This document shows positions 17,432-26,207 of a DNA stretch of 47,564 nucleotides, piece by piece (the first letter of the stretch is position 1; every line of letters starts with the position of its first letter). Origin of the DNA: an uncultured Alphaproteobacteria bacterium (lineage in GTDB: Bacteria; Pseudomonadota; Alphaproteobacteria; HIMB59; GCA-002718135). Position numbers and translations under genes: made by a program. Under the pieces are notes generated by a model. That model was given only the letters and a program-made list of their open reading frames with translations. It ran no database searches and had not been told where the DNA came from. Where the stretch lies: the NCBI GenBank assembly GCA_902518985.1, contig CABYIF010000007.1, positions 1 to 47,564 of the forward strand, in the 5' to 3' direction.

Positions 17432-18400
17432 ATGATAAAAAAAATCATAACTAGTCGGGACTTTATCTTATTTGGAATAATAATTTTTGGAGTGGTTGTT
17501 GTAGGTATAGCAAATCCTTTTTTTGTTCAACCGTCTAGTTTGTCAGATGTTTTAACTGATACATCAATATTAATTATTTTAGCTTTAAGTCAAATGATAG
17601 TTATTTTAATAAGAGCAATCGATTTATCTGTAGCTTCAAATTTAGCTTTATCAGGAATGCTAATATCTTTATTATCAACAGTTTACCCTGAACTACCTGT
17701 TATTTTTTTTATAATACTTTCTTGTTCAATTGGAACTTTCTTAGGAGTCCTTAATGGAGTATCTATTGCTATTCTTAAAGTTCCTTTCATAGTTACTACT
17801 CTTGGCACACTGAGCATTTATAGAGGTTTAATTTATTTTGTAAGTGACGGGAAACAAGTTTATTCGTCAGAGTTTTCAGAGGATTTTCTTGCTTTAATTC
17901 ATTATAAATTTTTATCTTTATCCTTTTTATTTTGGATTGCAGTTGCTGTGTTTATATTAATGTATATTTTGTTAAATCATACAAAGTTTGGAAGAAATCT
18001 ATATTCACTTGGAGGAAATCCAGATGCCGCAAAATACATTGGAATAAACGAAAACAAATATATTATATTAGCTTACTCTTTATCTGGTTTTTTCGCTGGC
18101 TTATGTGGTTATTTATGGGTAGCAAGATACTCAGTTGCATCAACTCAAATAGCAATAGGATTTGAATTGACTGTTATTTCTGCATGTGTTGTTGGAGGGA
18201 TTAGTGTCATGGGTGGTGTCGGAACGGTTGTTGGTTGTACCTTAGGCGCCTTGTTAATAGGTTTTATCAGAAATGCATTACCTGCGGTTGACATATCTCA
18301 ATTTTGGCAATTGGCTATTTCTGGAGCTATAATATTGATAGCTATAATTATCAATACTAAGACTGAACAAAGAAAAGAAAAAACAATAATGGTAGAATGA
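17432..18400 (+). CDS. rhaP: rhamnose ABC transporter permease 1
   Basis: This 322-residue polytopic permease of the RbsC/AraH family starts immediately after the ATPase stop. It has about eight to ten hydrophobic segments, the conserved RAIDLSVASNLALSGM region and the cytoplasmic loop GRNLYSLGGNPDAAKYIGI that contacts the ATPase. The C-terminal GGISVMGGVGTVVGCTLGAL block is typical of the family. It overlaps the next permease by 4 bases (ATGA), so coupled translation and a heterodimeric channel are expected. Confidence 0.9.
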   Translation: MIKKIITSRDFILFGIIIFGVVVVGIANPFFVQPSSLSDVLTDTSILIILALSQMIVILIRAIDLSVASNLALSGMLISLLSTVYPELPVIFFIILSCSIGTFLGVLNGVSIAILKVPFIVTTLGTLSIYRGLIYFVSDGKQVYSSEFSEDFLALIHYKFLSLSFLFWIAVAVFILMYILLNHTKFGRNLYSLGGNPDAAKYIGINENKYIILAYSLSGFFAGLCGYLWVARYSVASTQIAIGFELTVISACVVGGISVMGGVGTVVGCTLGALLIGFIRNALPAVDISQFWQLAISGAIILIAIIINTKTEQRKEKTIMVE

Positions 18401-19383
18401 TGAAAAATATAATTCCAGAAAATCCACCATTTAAATTAATAAATATTCTATACAAAAAAGAATTTATTCTTTTTATGGTTTTCATCACCATAATTATTAT
18501 CAATTCAAATATTTCTCCTTATTTTTTAGATCTTTACAATCTTATTGATAGTACTTTCTTATTTAGTGAAAAGGCAATCATAGCCTTAAGTATGACCTTT
18601 GTGATTATCGCAAGGCAAATTGATTTATCAGTAGCTTCTATCATTGCTGTTTCATCATGTGTCTTGGGATATACGACAAGTGTTGGTTTCGATACTTATC
18701 TTGTTATTTCATTTACTTTAATTAGTGGAATATTATGTGGTGCTTTTAATGGATTTATAATAACGAGATTTGCAATTCCATCTATAATAGTCACAATAGG
18801 AACGATGTCATTATTTAGAGGTTTGGCTTACTCTTTTCTTGAAGACCAATATTATAACAAATTCCCAAAATTTGTAGTTTCATTAGGTAGTGATTATCTA
18901 TTTGGCTATATTCCGTATGCTTTTTTAACTTTTATAATTTTATCAATAATTTTTGCATTCATTTTGCATAGAACAATTATTGGAAAAAGAATTTTTTCAA
19001 TTGGTAATAACCCAGACTCAGCAGGATACACTGGAATAGATGTTGATAGATATACCTTTGTATTATTTACACTTAACGGTCTTTTCTCTGCTATTGCAGC
19101 AATATTTTTGTCTGGAAGACTGTCAAGTGTTCGACCAAACATAGCATTTGGTTGGGAACTTGAAATTATAACAATGGTTGTTTTAGGAGGAGTTTACATT
19201 TACGGTGGATCTGGCTCAATTCTTGGAGTAGTTATATCAATATTCATTTTAGGAATGCTCTCATTTGGTTTAGGATTACTGAATGTACCAGGGGTAGGTA
19301 TAATAATTTTTACAGGTTTATTATTAATATTAAGTATTGGTTTTCCATCATTCATTAAATATTTTAGGAGTAAAAATGAGTGA
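18397..19383 (+). CDS. rhaQ: rhamnose ABC transporter permease 2
   Basis: This 328-residue RbsC/AraH-type permease is the partner of the preceding one, to which it is clearly paralogous. It carries RQIDLSVASIIAVSSCVLG, the coupling loop GKRIFSIGNNPDSAGYTGID and the C-terminal GGVYIYGGSGSILGVV. Its last 8 bases overlap the ASRT-like gene. That junction contains AGGAG immediately before the next ATG, so the ASRT-like protein is made together with the transporter. Confidence 0.9.
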   Translation: MMKNIIPENPPFKLINILYKKEFILFMVFITIIIINSNISPYFLDLYNLIDSTFLFSEKAIIALSMTFVIIARQIDLSVASIIAVSSCVLGYTTSVGFDTYLVISFTLISGILCGAFNGFIITRFAIPSIIVTIGTMSLFRGLAYSFLEDQYYNKFPKFVVSLGSDYLFGYIPYAFLTFIILSIIFAFILHRTIIGKRIFSIGNNPDSAGYTGIDVDRYTFVLFTLNGLFSAIAAIFLSGRLSSVRPNIAFGWELEIITMVVLGGVYIYGGSGSILGVVISIFILGMLSFGLGLLNVPGVGIIIFTGLLLILSIGFPSFIKYFRSKNE

Positions 19384-19768
19384 AATAGGAAAAAAAATAT
19401 GGATATTTCCTGATGCCTACTTACCAGCTACTGGTAATCCTTATAAAACTTCATTTGGTGGAGATCAATATAGTCACGAATCTCTTTGTATAGTAAATTA
19501 TTCATTAACAAATGCAAATTTAGTAATTGATTTTCTTTATGAAGATGAAAAACCTATTGAAAATTATGAAACAATTATTGAAGCAAAAAAAAGTTTACAT
19601 TTAAGATTAGATAATATTACAGTTAAAGGCATGAACTTACCCAGAGAAAAACCATATTCTATAGTTTTAAAAAGTGATACAAAAATAGTTGCTCAATTAT
19701 CGCGATTAGATACAACTTCACAATATAATTCATTTATGACAGCAATGGGATGGGGGACTGATGTTTAA
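19376..19768 (+). CDS. ASRT-like small-molecule-binding protein (Anabaena sensory rhodopsin transducer family)
   Basis: This 130-residue soluble protein starts at the ATG at 19376, which has AGGAG five bases upstream. The frame's more upstream start is inside rhaQ. The whole length follows the ASRT family pattern: an N-terminal IGKKIWIFPDAYLPATGN, a central SHESLCIVN, a basic EAKKSLHLRLDNI strand, and a C-terminal LPREKPYSIVLKSD then VAQLSRLDTT. ASRT proteins are beta-sandwich domains. Comparative work proposed them to be sugar-type ligand sensors in organisms without rhodopsin (family knowledge). Here the gene lies between the rhamnose permease and isomerase, overlapping both. That is where Rhizobium carries the mutarotase rhaU. 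Role as sensor, sugar-handling protein or mutarotase substitute is inference. Confidence 0.85.
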   Translation: MSEIGKKIWIFPDAYLPATGNPYKTSFGGDQYSHESLCIVNYSLTNANLVIDFLYEDEKPIENYETIIEAKKSLHLRLDNITVKGMNLPREKPYSIVLKSDTKIVAQLSRLDTTSQYNSFMTAMGWGTDV

Positions 19769-21050
19769 GGCAGTAAATTTAGAAATAATAAACGCTGAAA
19801 ATGAAAAAATTAAAAACAATTTAAAATTTGATTATGAATATTTGCAAAAAAAATTAGAGAAGAAAAATATAAATATTAATGAAATTAAAGAAAAAATAAA
19901 AAATTTTCAAGTTGCATTACCAACTTGGGGTGTTGGAACTGGAGGAACAAGGTTTTCGCGCTTTCCAGGTATTGGTGAGCCACAAAATATTTATGAAAAA
20001 ATTGAAGACTGTGCTGTTATAAATGATTTAGCAGGTATAACACAAAAAGTCTCACCTCACTTTCCTTGGGATAACGTAAATGATTTTAAAGAATTAAAAG
20101 AATTTGCTGATAATTTTGGAATAGGTTTTGATGTTGTTAATTCTAATACTTTCCAAGATAATTCTAGAGATAATTTATCATTTAAATATGGAAGTCTAAC
20201 TAATTCTCAACAATCTATAAGAGAAAAAGCAATTCAAATAAATATAGAAGCTATTGAAAGTGGGAAAAAATTAGGATCAAAAGGATTAACAGTTTGGATT
20301 GGAGATGGTGGGAATTTTCCTGGCCAAATGAGTTTTTCAAATTCTTTAGATAGATATGTTGACTCTATGAAAAAAATTTATTCTTCATTACCTAAAGACT
20401 GGTTAGTATACTTAGAACACAAACCATATGAGCCAGCATTTTATTCAACTGTTATAAGTGATTGGGGTACAAGTTATATTTGTGCCCAAGAATTAGGTGA
20501 TCAGGCAATGTGTTTAGTAGATCTAGGTCATCACTTACCAAACACAAATATTGAAATGATTGTATCTCGTTTAATTGACTCAAAAAAACTTGGTGGTTTC
20601 CACTTTAATGACAGTAAATTTGGTGATGACGATTTAGATAGTGGTTCAATAAATCCATATGAACTTTTTTTGATTTTCAATGAATTAACTATAGCATCAA
20701 TTAAAGGAAAGATAAAAAATATAGCTTATATGATTGATCAATCTCACAATGTTACTGATCCAATTGAGAGTTTAATCTTGAGCGCAAATGAAATTGTATC
20801 AAATTATGCTAAATCACTATTAGTAAATTATGAGCAATTAGAGAGCTATCAAGACTCTAATGATCCAATTAAATGCATGCAAATATTAAAAGATGCTTTT
20901 AAAACAGATGTCAGTCCAATAATTGAGCAAGCAAGATTAGAAAATAATAATGCAATAGATCCCATATCTGTTTATAGATCTTTAAATTATAAAGAAAAAA
21001 AATCAAAAATAAGAAAATCTTCTCAAGGGAGTTCTTCTGGAATTGTATAA
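19761..21050 (+). CDS. rhaI: L-rhamnose isomerase (rhizobial/Pseudomonas type)
   Basis: This 429-residue TIM-barrel isomerase converts L-rhamnose to L-rhamnulose. The strongest signature is VALPTWGVGTGGTRFSRFPG near residues 50-70, followed by ITQKVSPHFPWD. Metal- and substrate-binding segments are VYLEHKPYEPAFYST (Glu, His), VDLGHHLPNTNIE (Asp, His) and GGFHFNDSKFGDDDLDSG. This is the RhaI type of Rhizobium and Pseudomonas, distinct from E. coli RhaA. The gene overlaps the ASRT-like gene by 8 bases and is followed after 2 bases by an SDR. It is the main evidence that this transporter and catabolic set handles rhamnose. Confidence 0.92.
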   Translation: MFKAVNLEIINAENEKIKNNLKFDYEYLQKKLEKKNININEIKEKIKNFQVALPTWGVGTGGTRFSRFPGIGEPQNIYEKIEDCAVINDLAGITQKVSPHFPWDNVNDFKELKEFADNFGIGFDVVNSNTFQDNSRDNLSFKYGSLTNSQQSIREKAIQINIEAIESGKKLGSKGLTVWIGDGGNFPGQMSFSNSLDRYVDSMKKIYSSLPKDWLVYLEHKPYEPAFYSTVISDWGTSYICAQELGDQAMCLVDLGHHLPNTNIEMIVSRLIDSKKLGGFHFNDSKFGDDDLDSGSINPYELFLIFNELTIASIKGKIKNIAYMIDQSHNVTDPIESLILSANEIVSNYAKSLLVNYEQLESYQDSNDPIKCMQILKDAFKTDVSPIIEQARLENNNAIDPISVYRSLNYKEKKSKIRKSSQGSSSGIV

Positions 21051-21052
21051 AT

Positions 21053-21781
21053 ATGAATTCTAAAAAGGTTATGCTTATAACTGGTGCTACATCAGGTATA
21101 GGCAAAGCTTTGGCAGATTTTTATTATAAGAAAAACTATAGATTGGTATTAACAGGAAGTTCACAAGAAAAAATTAACAAATTATCAAAAAAGTTTAAAA
21201 AAAATACACTTCTAGTGCAAGCAGATTTAACAAAATCTGAAGATATAAAAAAAATAGTAAACGAGACAATAAATAAATTTAAAAAAATAGATATACTAGT
21301 AGCTAATGCTGGTATGTATGAGCCTGATAAAATAATATCTGGAAATCCAGAAAGGTGGGAGAGGGTTATTAAAGTAAATGTGACAAGTGTTTTTAGATTA
21401 GTTAACCTAATATTACCTTATATGAAAAAAAACAACTTTGGAGATATTGCAATTACTAGTTCTATATCAGGTCATCAAGCAATTTACTGGGAACCTGTAT
21501 ATAGTGCCTCAAAACATGCCATTCAATCTTTTGCACATGGATTAAGGACTCAGGTATCTAAATATAATATAAGAATAATTTCTATTGCACCAGGTATGGT
21601 TATGACAGAATTATGGAATTTAGATCCAATTAAAAATAAAAAATACATAAATAATATGATTAGCAAAGGAAAGGCCTTAGATGTAAAAGATATTGTGGAA
21701 AGTTTTGAATTTGCTTTGTCGAGAAATAGAGGGGTAAATATAAGGGATCTTGTTATTCTCCCTACAAATCAAAATATTTAA
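21053..21781 (+). CDS. SDR-family oxidoreductase at end of rhamnose operon
   Basis: This 242-residue classical SDR has TGATSGIG at residues 11-18, ANAGM, a catalytic Ser (ITSSISG) and YSASK. Strand beta-2 ends LTGSSQEK with no acidic residue, so NADP(H) is likely. It is only 2 bases from rhaI. A rhamnose pathway of kinase plus RhaD does not need this enzyme. It may act on lactaldehyde, on rhamnose itself (as in rhamnose-1-dehydrogenase routes) or on another sugar. Sequence alone does not separate these options. Confidence 0.85.
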   Translation: MNSKKVMLITGATSGIGKALADFYYKKNYRLVLTGSSQEKINKLSKKFKKNTLLVQADLTKSEDIKKIVNETINKFKKIDILVANAGMYEPDKIISGNPERWERVIKVNVTSVFRLVNLILPYMKKNNFGDIAITSSISGHQAIYWEPVYSASKHAIQSFAHGLRTQVSKYNIRIISIAPGMVMTELWNLDPIKNKKYINNMISKGKALDVKDIVESFEFALSRNRGVNIRDLVILPTNQNI

Positions 21782-21786
21782 AAAAA

Positions 21787-22353
21787 TTATTCTTTTATAA
21801 GAAAAATGTTTGATTCAATTTTAATTTTATCTTTCAAAATCGTTGTATTGCTCCAATTACCTTCACCAATTTTAAAATCAGTTCTAGAAAATTCAAGTAC
21901 GCCTATAATTTGAACAATATCACTAGTTAATCTTTTTATTTTTAAATTAGTTGTTACTATTTTACTAATACCTTTTATTGTTAGTTCAATATTTAGAGTT
22001 AAATTATCTTCATTTTTGTAGGAGAATTTTTTAGTATCCAAGACACCTAATGGATAATTAGATGAATTAAAAAATAATGGACCTAATAATAAATTTCTAT
22101 ATTTTTCATAATTGGTTTCAATACTATCTATTTTTACTGATAAAATAGCTTTATTATTTTCCTTGTTTTCTAAATCAATTTCAACAAAACCATTTATATT
22201 TTTAAATTCTCCAATTACATTACTTGCAAATAGTACTGGTAATTCAAAAGTTATATTTGAAATTTTTTTATCTATGACCCATTTTTCGTTAGCATGAACA
22301 TTTGATATACATGCTAAAAATAAGATTGGTAATAAGTTAATTATTTTCTTCAA
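21787..22353 (-). CDS. YceI-family periplasmic protein
   Basis: This is a YceI-like lipocalin-fold protein, which probably binds an isoprenoid or other amphiphile in the periplasm. The typical opening KWVIDKKISNITFELP, the SVKIDSIETNY segment and the central FFNSSNYPLG are present, followed by the C-terminal half LTIKGISK and FSRTDFKIGEG. The longest frame begins at 22404, well inside rnhA. The TTG at 22353 is preferred: it creates an ideal signal peptide (M)KKIINLLPILFLACISNVHA with cleavage before NEKW, has GAGAAA upstream, and cuts the overlap with rnhA to 17 bases. That gives 188 residues. The gene is the last of the ispH-thrB-rnhA operon. Confidence 0.82.
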   Translation of the reverse strand: MKKIINLLPILFLACISNVHANEKWVIDKKISNITFELPVLFASNVIGEFKNINGFVEIDLENKENNKAILSVKIDSIETNYEKYRNLLLGPLFFNSSNYPLGVLDTKKFSYKNEDNLTLNIELTIKGISKIVTTNLKIKRLTSDIVQIIGVLEFSRTDFKIGEGNWSNTTILKDKIKIESNIFLIKE

Positions 22354-22768
22354 TATATTTTCTCGCAAGAAAGTCGGCTTTTTCATTAAATTCATTATTT
22401 GCATGACCTTTTACCCAATTCCATTTTATTTCATGATAAATTATTTTTTCATCAAGTTTTTCCCATAAATCTCGGTTTTTTACTGGTTTTTTATTTGCAG
22501 TTTTCCAACCATTTTGTTTCCATTTATTGATCCAACTTTCAATACCATCTTTTAAGTACTTGCTATCTGTAAATATTTCAAATTTACTTTTTTCCTTAAA
22601 ATATAAAACAGCATTTATCGCTGCAGTAAGTTCCATACGATTATTAGTTGTGTTTGTTTCACCTCCATTTAATAAAATTTGTTTATCTGGATTTGCAATA
22701 ATAACAACCCCCCAACCGCCTATACCTGGGTTTCCTGAACATGCTCCATCAGTATAAACAGATATCAT
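22337..22768 (-). CDS. rnhA: ribonuclease HI
   Basis: This 143-residue endonuclease removes RNA from RNA-DNA hybrids. The catalytic residues are Asp7 (YTDGACSGNPG), Glu46 (NNRMELTA), Asp68 (FTDSKYLKDGI), His122 (KGHANN) and Asp132 (EKADFLAR). This matches the E. coli enzyme in order and spacing. It has normal length and overlaps the homoserine kinase stop by 4 bases. Its 3' end overlaps the YceI gene. Confidence 0.97.
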   Translation of the reverse strand: MISVYTDGACSGNPGIGGWGVVIIANPDKQILLNGGETNTTNNRMELTAAINAVLYFKEKSKFEIFTDSKYLKDGIESWINKWKQNGWKTANKKPVKNRDLWEKLDEKIIYHEIKWNWVKGHANNEFNEKADFLARKYIEENN

Positions 22769-23718
22769 GTATTAATAATTTCATTATTTTGATGCCATTT
22801 AAGAATGTTAAAATATTCATAAGGGTCTTTTTTGATAACAATAGCATTTTTTGGATGAAAAATATAATCATGCATTCTAGTAACTAATATTCTAACTGCT
22901 GCAGCTCTTAATAGTGTATTAAGAACAGTAAGTTCTGAATTATTTAACTTTCTTTTAGAGTTGTATCCTTCAATAATTGCGTTGAAAAATTCATTTTTAA
23001 AAACATTGCCATTTTCTTTAAAACACCAATCATTGATAACAATACAAATATCATACAAAAAAAAGTGATGACAAGAAAAGTAAAAGTCAATTACTCCACT
23101 TATTTTTTTATCCTTAAAAAAGATATTATCTTTGAATAGATCTGCATGTATAATACCTGTTGGTATATTTTTTGGCCAAAATTCTTCTAAATAGCTTATT
23201 TCATTTTTTAAATTCTTAATTATTTTTGCAAACTTTTCATCATTACTGTCTTCACATTTTTTATATAGATCTTTCCATTCTTTTATACCTAAGCCGTTTT
23301 CTCTTTTTTGATTAAAATTTATTGTTAGGTTGTGCAAATTTCCAATCATTTTTCCAACTTCTATACAATCTGACTCGCTCGGAATATTAATTTTTAGTCC
23401 ATCAATAAATGAAATAATTACTGCTTTTTTATTTTTTATTGTGTTAATGATTTTACCTGCTTTATTGCTTATAGGTTTTGGGCATTTAAAATTATTTAAA
23501 TTTAAATATAATTTTAAATCCATAAAAAATGGTAAATCTTCTTTTCTTACTCTTTTTTCAAAAACTGTAAGTATGTAAGGTTTCCCACTACATATAATTT
23601 TGTAATTTGTATTTTCTATACCTTCAATTATTTCATGATAGTCTTCTAATTTGCCGACATTATAAAAATCAAGAAATTTCTCAATTTCGTTTTTATCTAA
23701 TTTTGTAAAGACTGCCAT
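22765..23718 (-). CDS. thrB: homoserine kinase (choline kinase-like, alphaproteobacterial type)
   Basis: This 317-residue kinase phosphorylates homoserine in threonine synthesis. It belongs to the protein-kinase-like APH fold group rather than the GHMP group. The opening MAVFTKLDKNEIEKFLDFYNVG, the GIENTNYKI and the YILTVFEKR strands are typical. The catalytic loop is IIHADLFKDNIFF and the metal-binding motif GVIDFYFS. The conserved LRAAAVRILVTRMHDY follows. The ispH-thrB-rnhA order is an alphaproteobacterial hallmark. The stop overlaps rnhA by 4 bases, and the start is 3 bases after ispH. Confidence 0.93.
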   Translation of the reverse strand: MAVFTKLDKNEIEKFLDFYNVGKLEDYHEIIEGIENTNYKIICSGKPYILTVFEKRVRKEDLPFFMDLKLYLNLNNFKCPKPISNKAGKIINTIKNKKAVIISFIDGLKINIPSESDCIEVGKMIGNLHNLTINFNQKRENGLGIKEWKDLYKKCEDSNDEKFAKIIKNLKNEISYLEEFWPKNIPTGIIHADLFKDNIFFKDKKISGVIDFYFSCHHFFLYDICIVINDWCFKENGNVFKNEFFNAIIEGYNSKRKLNNSELTVLNTLLRAAAVRILVTRMHDYIFHPKNAIVIKKDPYEYFNILKWHQNNEIINT

Positions 23719-23721
23719 TAC

Positions 23722-24663
23722 TTAACTTCTAAGCTTATGAGGTACGTTAAAATATATATCCTCTTTTTGATAATGAGCTTCATTAATTTTAAGTTCAAAA
23801 TTATTTTTTAACTTATCTAGTAATTTCTTAACTAGTATTTCAGGTGATGAGGCACTAGCAGTAATACCTATATTTTTTATATTTTCAAAAATATTTAAAT
23901 TAAGAGAATCAACATCTTCAACTAAAATAGCTTTTTTAGAACCATAATTCTTTGCTACTTCTACAAGTCTTAATGAATTAGATGAATTGCTAGCACCAAT
24001 AACTAAAAAGTAATCACAATTTGATGCAACCTTTTTTACTGCTTCTTGTCTGTTTGTAGTTGCATAACATATGTCATTTTTTTTTGGTTCAATAACATTG
24101 CTAAAATATTTTTTTATCTCATTAACAATATCTTTGGTGTCATCTACCGATAGTGTTGTTTGAGTTACATATGCTATTTCTTTATTAAAATCTAATGGTA
24201 AATTTTTAACATCTTCAACTTTTTCAATTAGGTGAATTTCACTATTTGTTTGACCCATAGTACCTATAACTTCTGGATGATTTCGATGTCCAATCAATAT
24301 TACTGGCAATTTTCTTTTATCATAATTTTCTACTTCTTTATGTATTTTGCTTACAAGAGGGCATGTAGCATCAAAGTATATTAAATTAAGGTTTAGAGCT
24401 TCATCAGGGACAGATTTTGGAACTCCATGTGCAGAAAATATTACTGGTCTACTTCTATCTTGAATTTCATCGAGCTCCTCTACAAATACAGCTCCTTCAG
24501 ATTTGAGATTTTCAACAACATATTTGTTATGAACTATTTCATGTCTTACATATACTGGCTCTCCATATTTCTTTAATGCTTCTTTTACCATTTCGATAGC
24601 TCTATCTACTCCGGCACAAAAACCCCTAGGACCAGCTAAATATACATTAAGTTTTTTACTCAT
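23722..24663 (-). CDS. ispH: 4-hydroxy-3-methylbut-2-enyl diphosphate reductase
   Basis: This 313-residue iron-sulfur enzyme is the last step of the MEP isoprenoid pathway, yielding IPP and DMAPP. The three cluster cysteines are visible: Cys16 (GPRGFCAGVDRA), Cys101 (FDATCPLV) and Cys199 (DICYATTNRQ). The substrate-binding segments GHRNHPEVIGTMGQ and GASNSSNS are intact. It is the first gene of a minus-strand operon with thrB, rnhA and the YceI gene. IspE, another MEP enzyme, is encoded at 43822-44658. Confidence 0.97.
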   Translation of the reverse strand: MSKKLNVYLAGPRGFCAGVDRAIEMVKEALKKYGEPVYVRHEIVHNKYVVENLKSEGAVFVEELDEIQDRSRPVIFSAHGVPKSVPDEALNLNLIYFDATCPLVSKIHKEVENYDKRKLPVILIGHRNHPEVIGTMGQTNSEIHLIEKVEDVKNLPLDFNKEIAYVTQTTLSVDDTKDIVNEIKKYFSNVIEPKKNDICYATTNRQEAVKKVASNCDYFLVIGASNSSNSLRLVEVAKNYGSKKAILVEDVDSLNLNIFENIKNIGITASASSPEILVKKLLDKLKNNFELKINEAHYQKEDIYFNVPHKLRS

Positions 24664-24712
24664 TTTTTTTCAATATTGTAATTTATGATACTTTTATAGT
24701 AATACAATAATT

Positions 24713-25213
24713 GTGAAAAAACTTTTATTATTTTTTATAGTTATTTCTCTATTAGGATGTTCAGCTAAAAATGAGCAAAATAAGGAGATTCTAATGATTG
24801 ATTGTCCTGAAGTATTTTTTTCTTCAGAAAACAATATTTACATTGATGGTTCCAGCAATGATACTGATCTAGAGGATATTGGATATAAAGCATCTATAAA
24901 TAATTATAGATTCGAGAAAAGTTGTTTTACGAACCAAAAACGTAATAATTATAATTTAGATTTATTAATTATTGTGAAGCCGATAAACCCGAATGACCAA
25001 GATATTAGTTTACCACTGTTTGTATTATTTTATGACATAGAGGGGAAATTAATTGCTAGACAATACTATAGAATTGAAAATGATTTAGCTTTTGATAAAG
25101 ACTCTTCAAAATATGAAATAACAGATATAACAGAGAGTCTAAATATTTACTTAGAAGCAAGTCAAAAGGTTGGTTATATTACTGTCGGATTTGTTAATGT
25201 TATAAACAACTAA
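24713..25213 (+). CDS. small lipoprotein of unknown function
   Basis: This 166-residue protein starts at GTG. It has a lipoprotein signal peptide with lipobox LLGC (MKKLLLFFIVISLLGCSAKN), so the mature protein is anchored to a membrane through Cys16. The rest is predicted beta-rich with a conserved-looking NLDLLIIVKPINPNDQDI and VGYITVGFVN end, loosely recalling YcfL/DUF1425 lipoproteins. That link is not established. It lies alone between ispH, from which it diverges, and the ATP synthase operon, with which it converges; the two stops abut. Confidence 0.75.
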   Translation: MKKLLLFFIVISLLGCSAKNEQNKEILMIDCPEVFFSSENNIYIDGSSNDTDLEDIGYKASINNYRFEKSCFTNQKRNNYNLDLLIIVKPINPNDQDISLPLFVLFYDIEGKLIARQYYRIENDLAFDKDSSKYEITDITESLNIYLEASQKVGYITVGFVNVINN

Positions 25214-25699
25214 CTAATTTTTTAATACAATATTTAATTCGTTTACTGATTGTTTAATTAACTCAGATTTTTTTTCTTCAGAAAGATTGTTTTTAAGAAT
25301 ATTTGTAGTTGCATTAATTGTTGCTTCAGTAATATAATTTTTAATCGATGTATTAGTGTCTCTAACTAATTGATCAATTTTACTTTCTGCTAATAGTTTA
25401 CGTTTTTCGATTTGTTCCGTTAATTTTATAGATGATAATTTTTTTAATTCAGATATTTTATTTTCAGCATCTATTTTTAAAGAATTTAATTCTTTTTCAA
25501 CTTCATTTTCTCTAGCTTTTAATTCACTCAGTGTATTTTGAGCTTCGTTCTTAATATTTTCTGATTCATGAATTTTATTTTTAATTTCATTAATTTGACT
25601 ATCTAAACTTGAAGTAAGAATTTTTTTTACAGGATTAAAAATAGCAATCACAAATAAGAGAAATGATACTGCTACCCAAAATTGAGGATCAGAAAACAT
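25214..25699 (-). CDS. atpF: ATP synthase F0 subunit b
   Basis: This 161-residue peripheral-stalk subunit has one membrane helix at residues 5-27 (QFWVAVSFLLFVIAIFNPV). A long charged coiled coil fills the rest and binds F1. It is the last gene of the F0 operon and overlaps the b' stop by one base. Alphaproteobacteria typically have b and b' as separate genes, and the F/W-rich opening here fits the b type. Confidence 0.92.
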   Translation of the reverse strand: MFSDPQFWVAVSFLLFVIAIFNPVKKILTSSLDSQINEIKNKIHESENIKNEAQNTLSELKARENEVEKELNSLKIDAENKISELKKLSSIKLTEQIEKRKLLAESKIDQLVRDTNTSIKNYITEATINATTNILKNNLSEEKKSELIKQSVNELNIVLKN

Positions 25700-26190
25700 T
25701 AATTTATTTTTCCTTTGAAAGATTGAATTGCTTGATTAACAACACTATCCGAGAGTTTTAAGTCAGAAATTTTAGATACAGTAATTTTAGTAATATTCGA
25801 TATTTCTTCATTGATAGTCTTCATTTGAAGATCTCTATTTTTGATAATTTCTTTTTCAGAATTTGAAATTTTTACTTCTAACTCTTTTTCAAGTGAAGAG
25901 AGTTTTGTTGATGCTTCTTCTTGCAATGAAATAATTGTTTTTTTTATTTCTTCATCTGTCTCTTCTTTAGCATTACTTATTTGAAAGTTAATATTTTTTT
26001 CTATTTTTAATGCTTGTTCTTGAAGCTCTTTGGCAGTGGATAAGTTTTCATTTATTTTATTTTGACGTTTTTCCATCACTGTGGCAATTCTAGGAAGTGA
26101 GACTCTCCATAAAAAAATTAAAAGGAATGAAAAGAATACAAACAGCCAAAAGAGCTGTGAAATAAAGAACTCAGGATTTAATTGTGGCAT
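25699..26190 (-). CDS. ATP synthase F0 subunit b'
   Basis: This 163-residue second stalk subunit (called atpF', atpG or atpX in different genomes) starts MPQLNPEFFISQLFWLFVFF, the usual b' opening. A single membrane helix is followed by a heptad-rich coiled coil. It sits between the c and b genes, the standard alphaproteobacterial order. It forms a heterodimeric stalk with subunit b. Confidence 0.92.
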   Translation of the reverse strand: MPQLNPEFFISQLFWLFVFFSFLLIFLWRVSLPRIATVMEKRQNKINENLSTAKELQEQALKIEKNINFQISNAKEETDEEIKKTIISLQEEASTKLSSLEKELEVKISNSEKEIIKNRDLQMKTINEEISNITKITVSKISDLKLSDSVVNQAIQSFKGKIN

Positions 26191-26207
26191 TAATTATTAA
26201 ATTAAAA

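Noticed and set aside
22112-22757. Plus-strand frames opposite the YceI and rnhA genes
   Set aside because: Antisense shadows of recognised genes.
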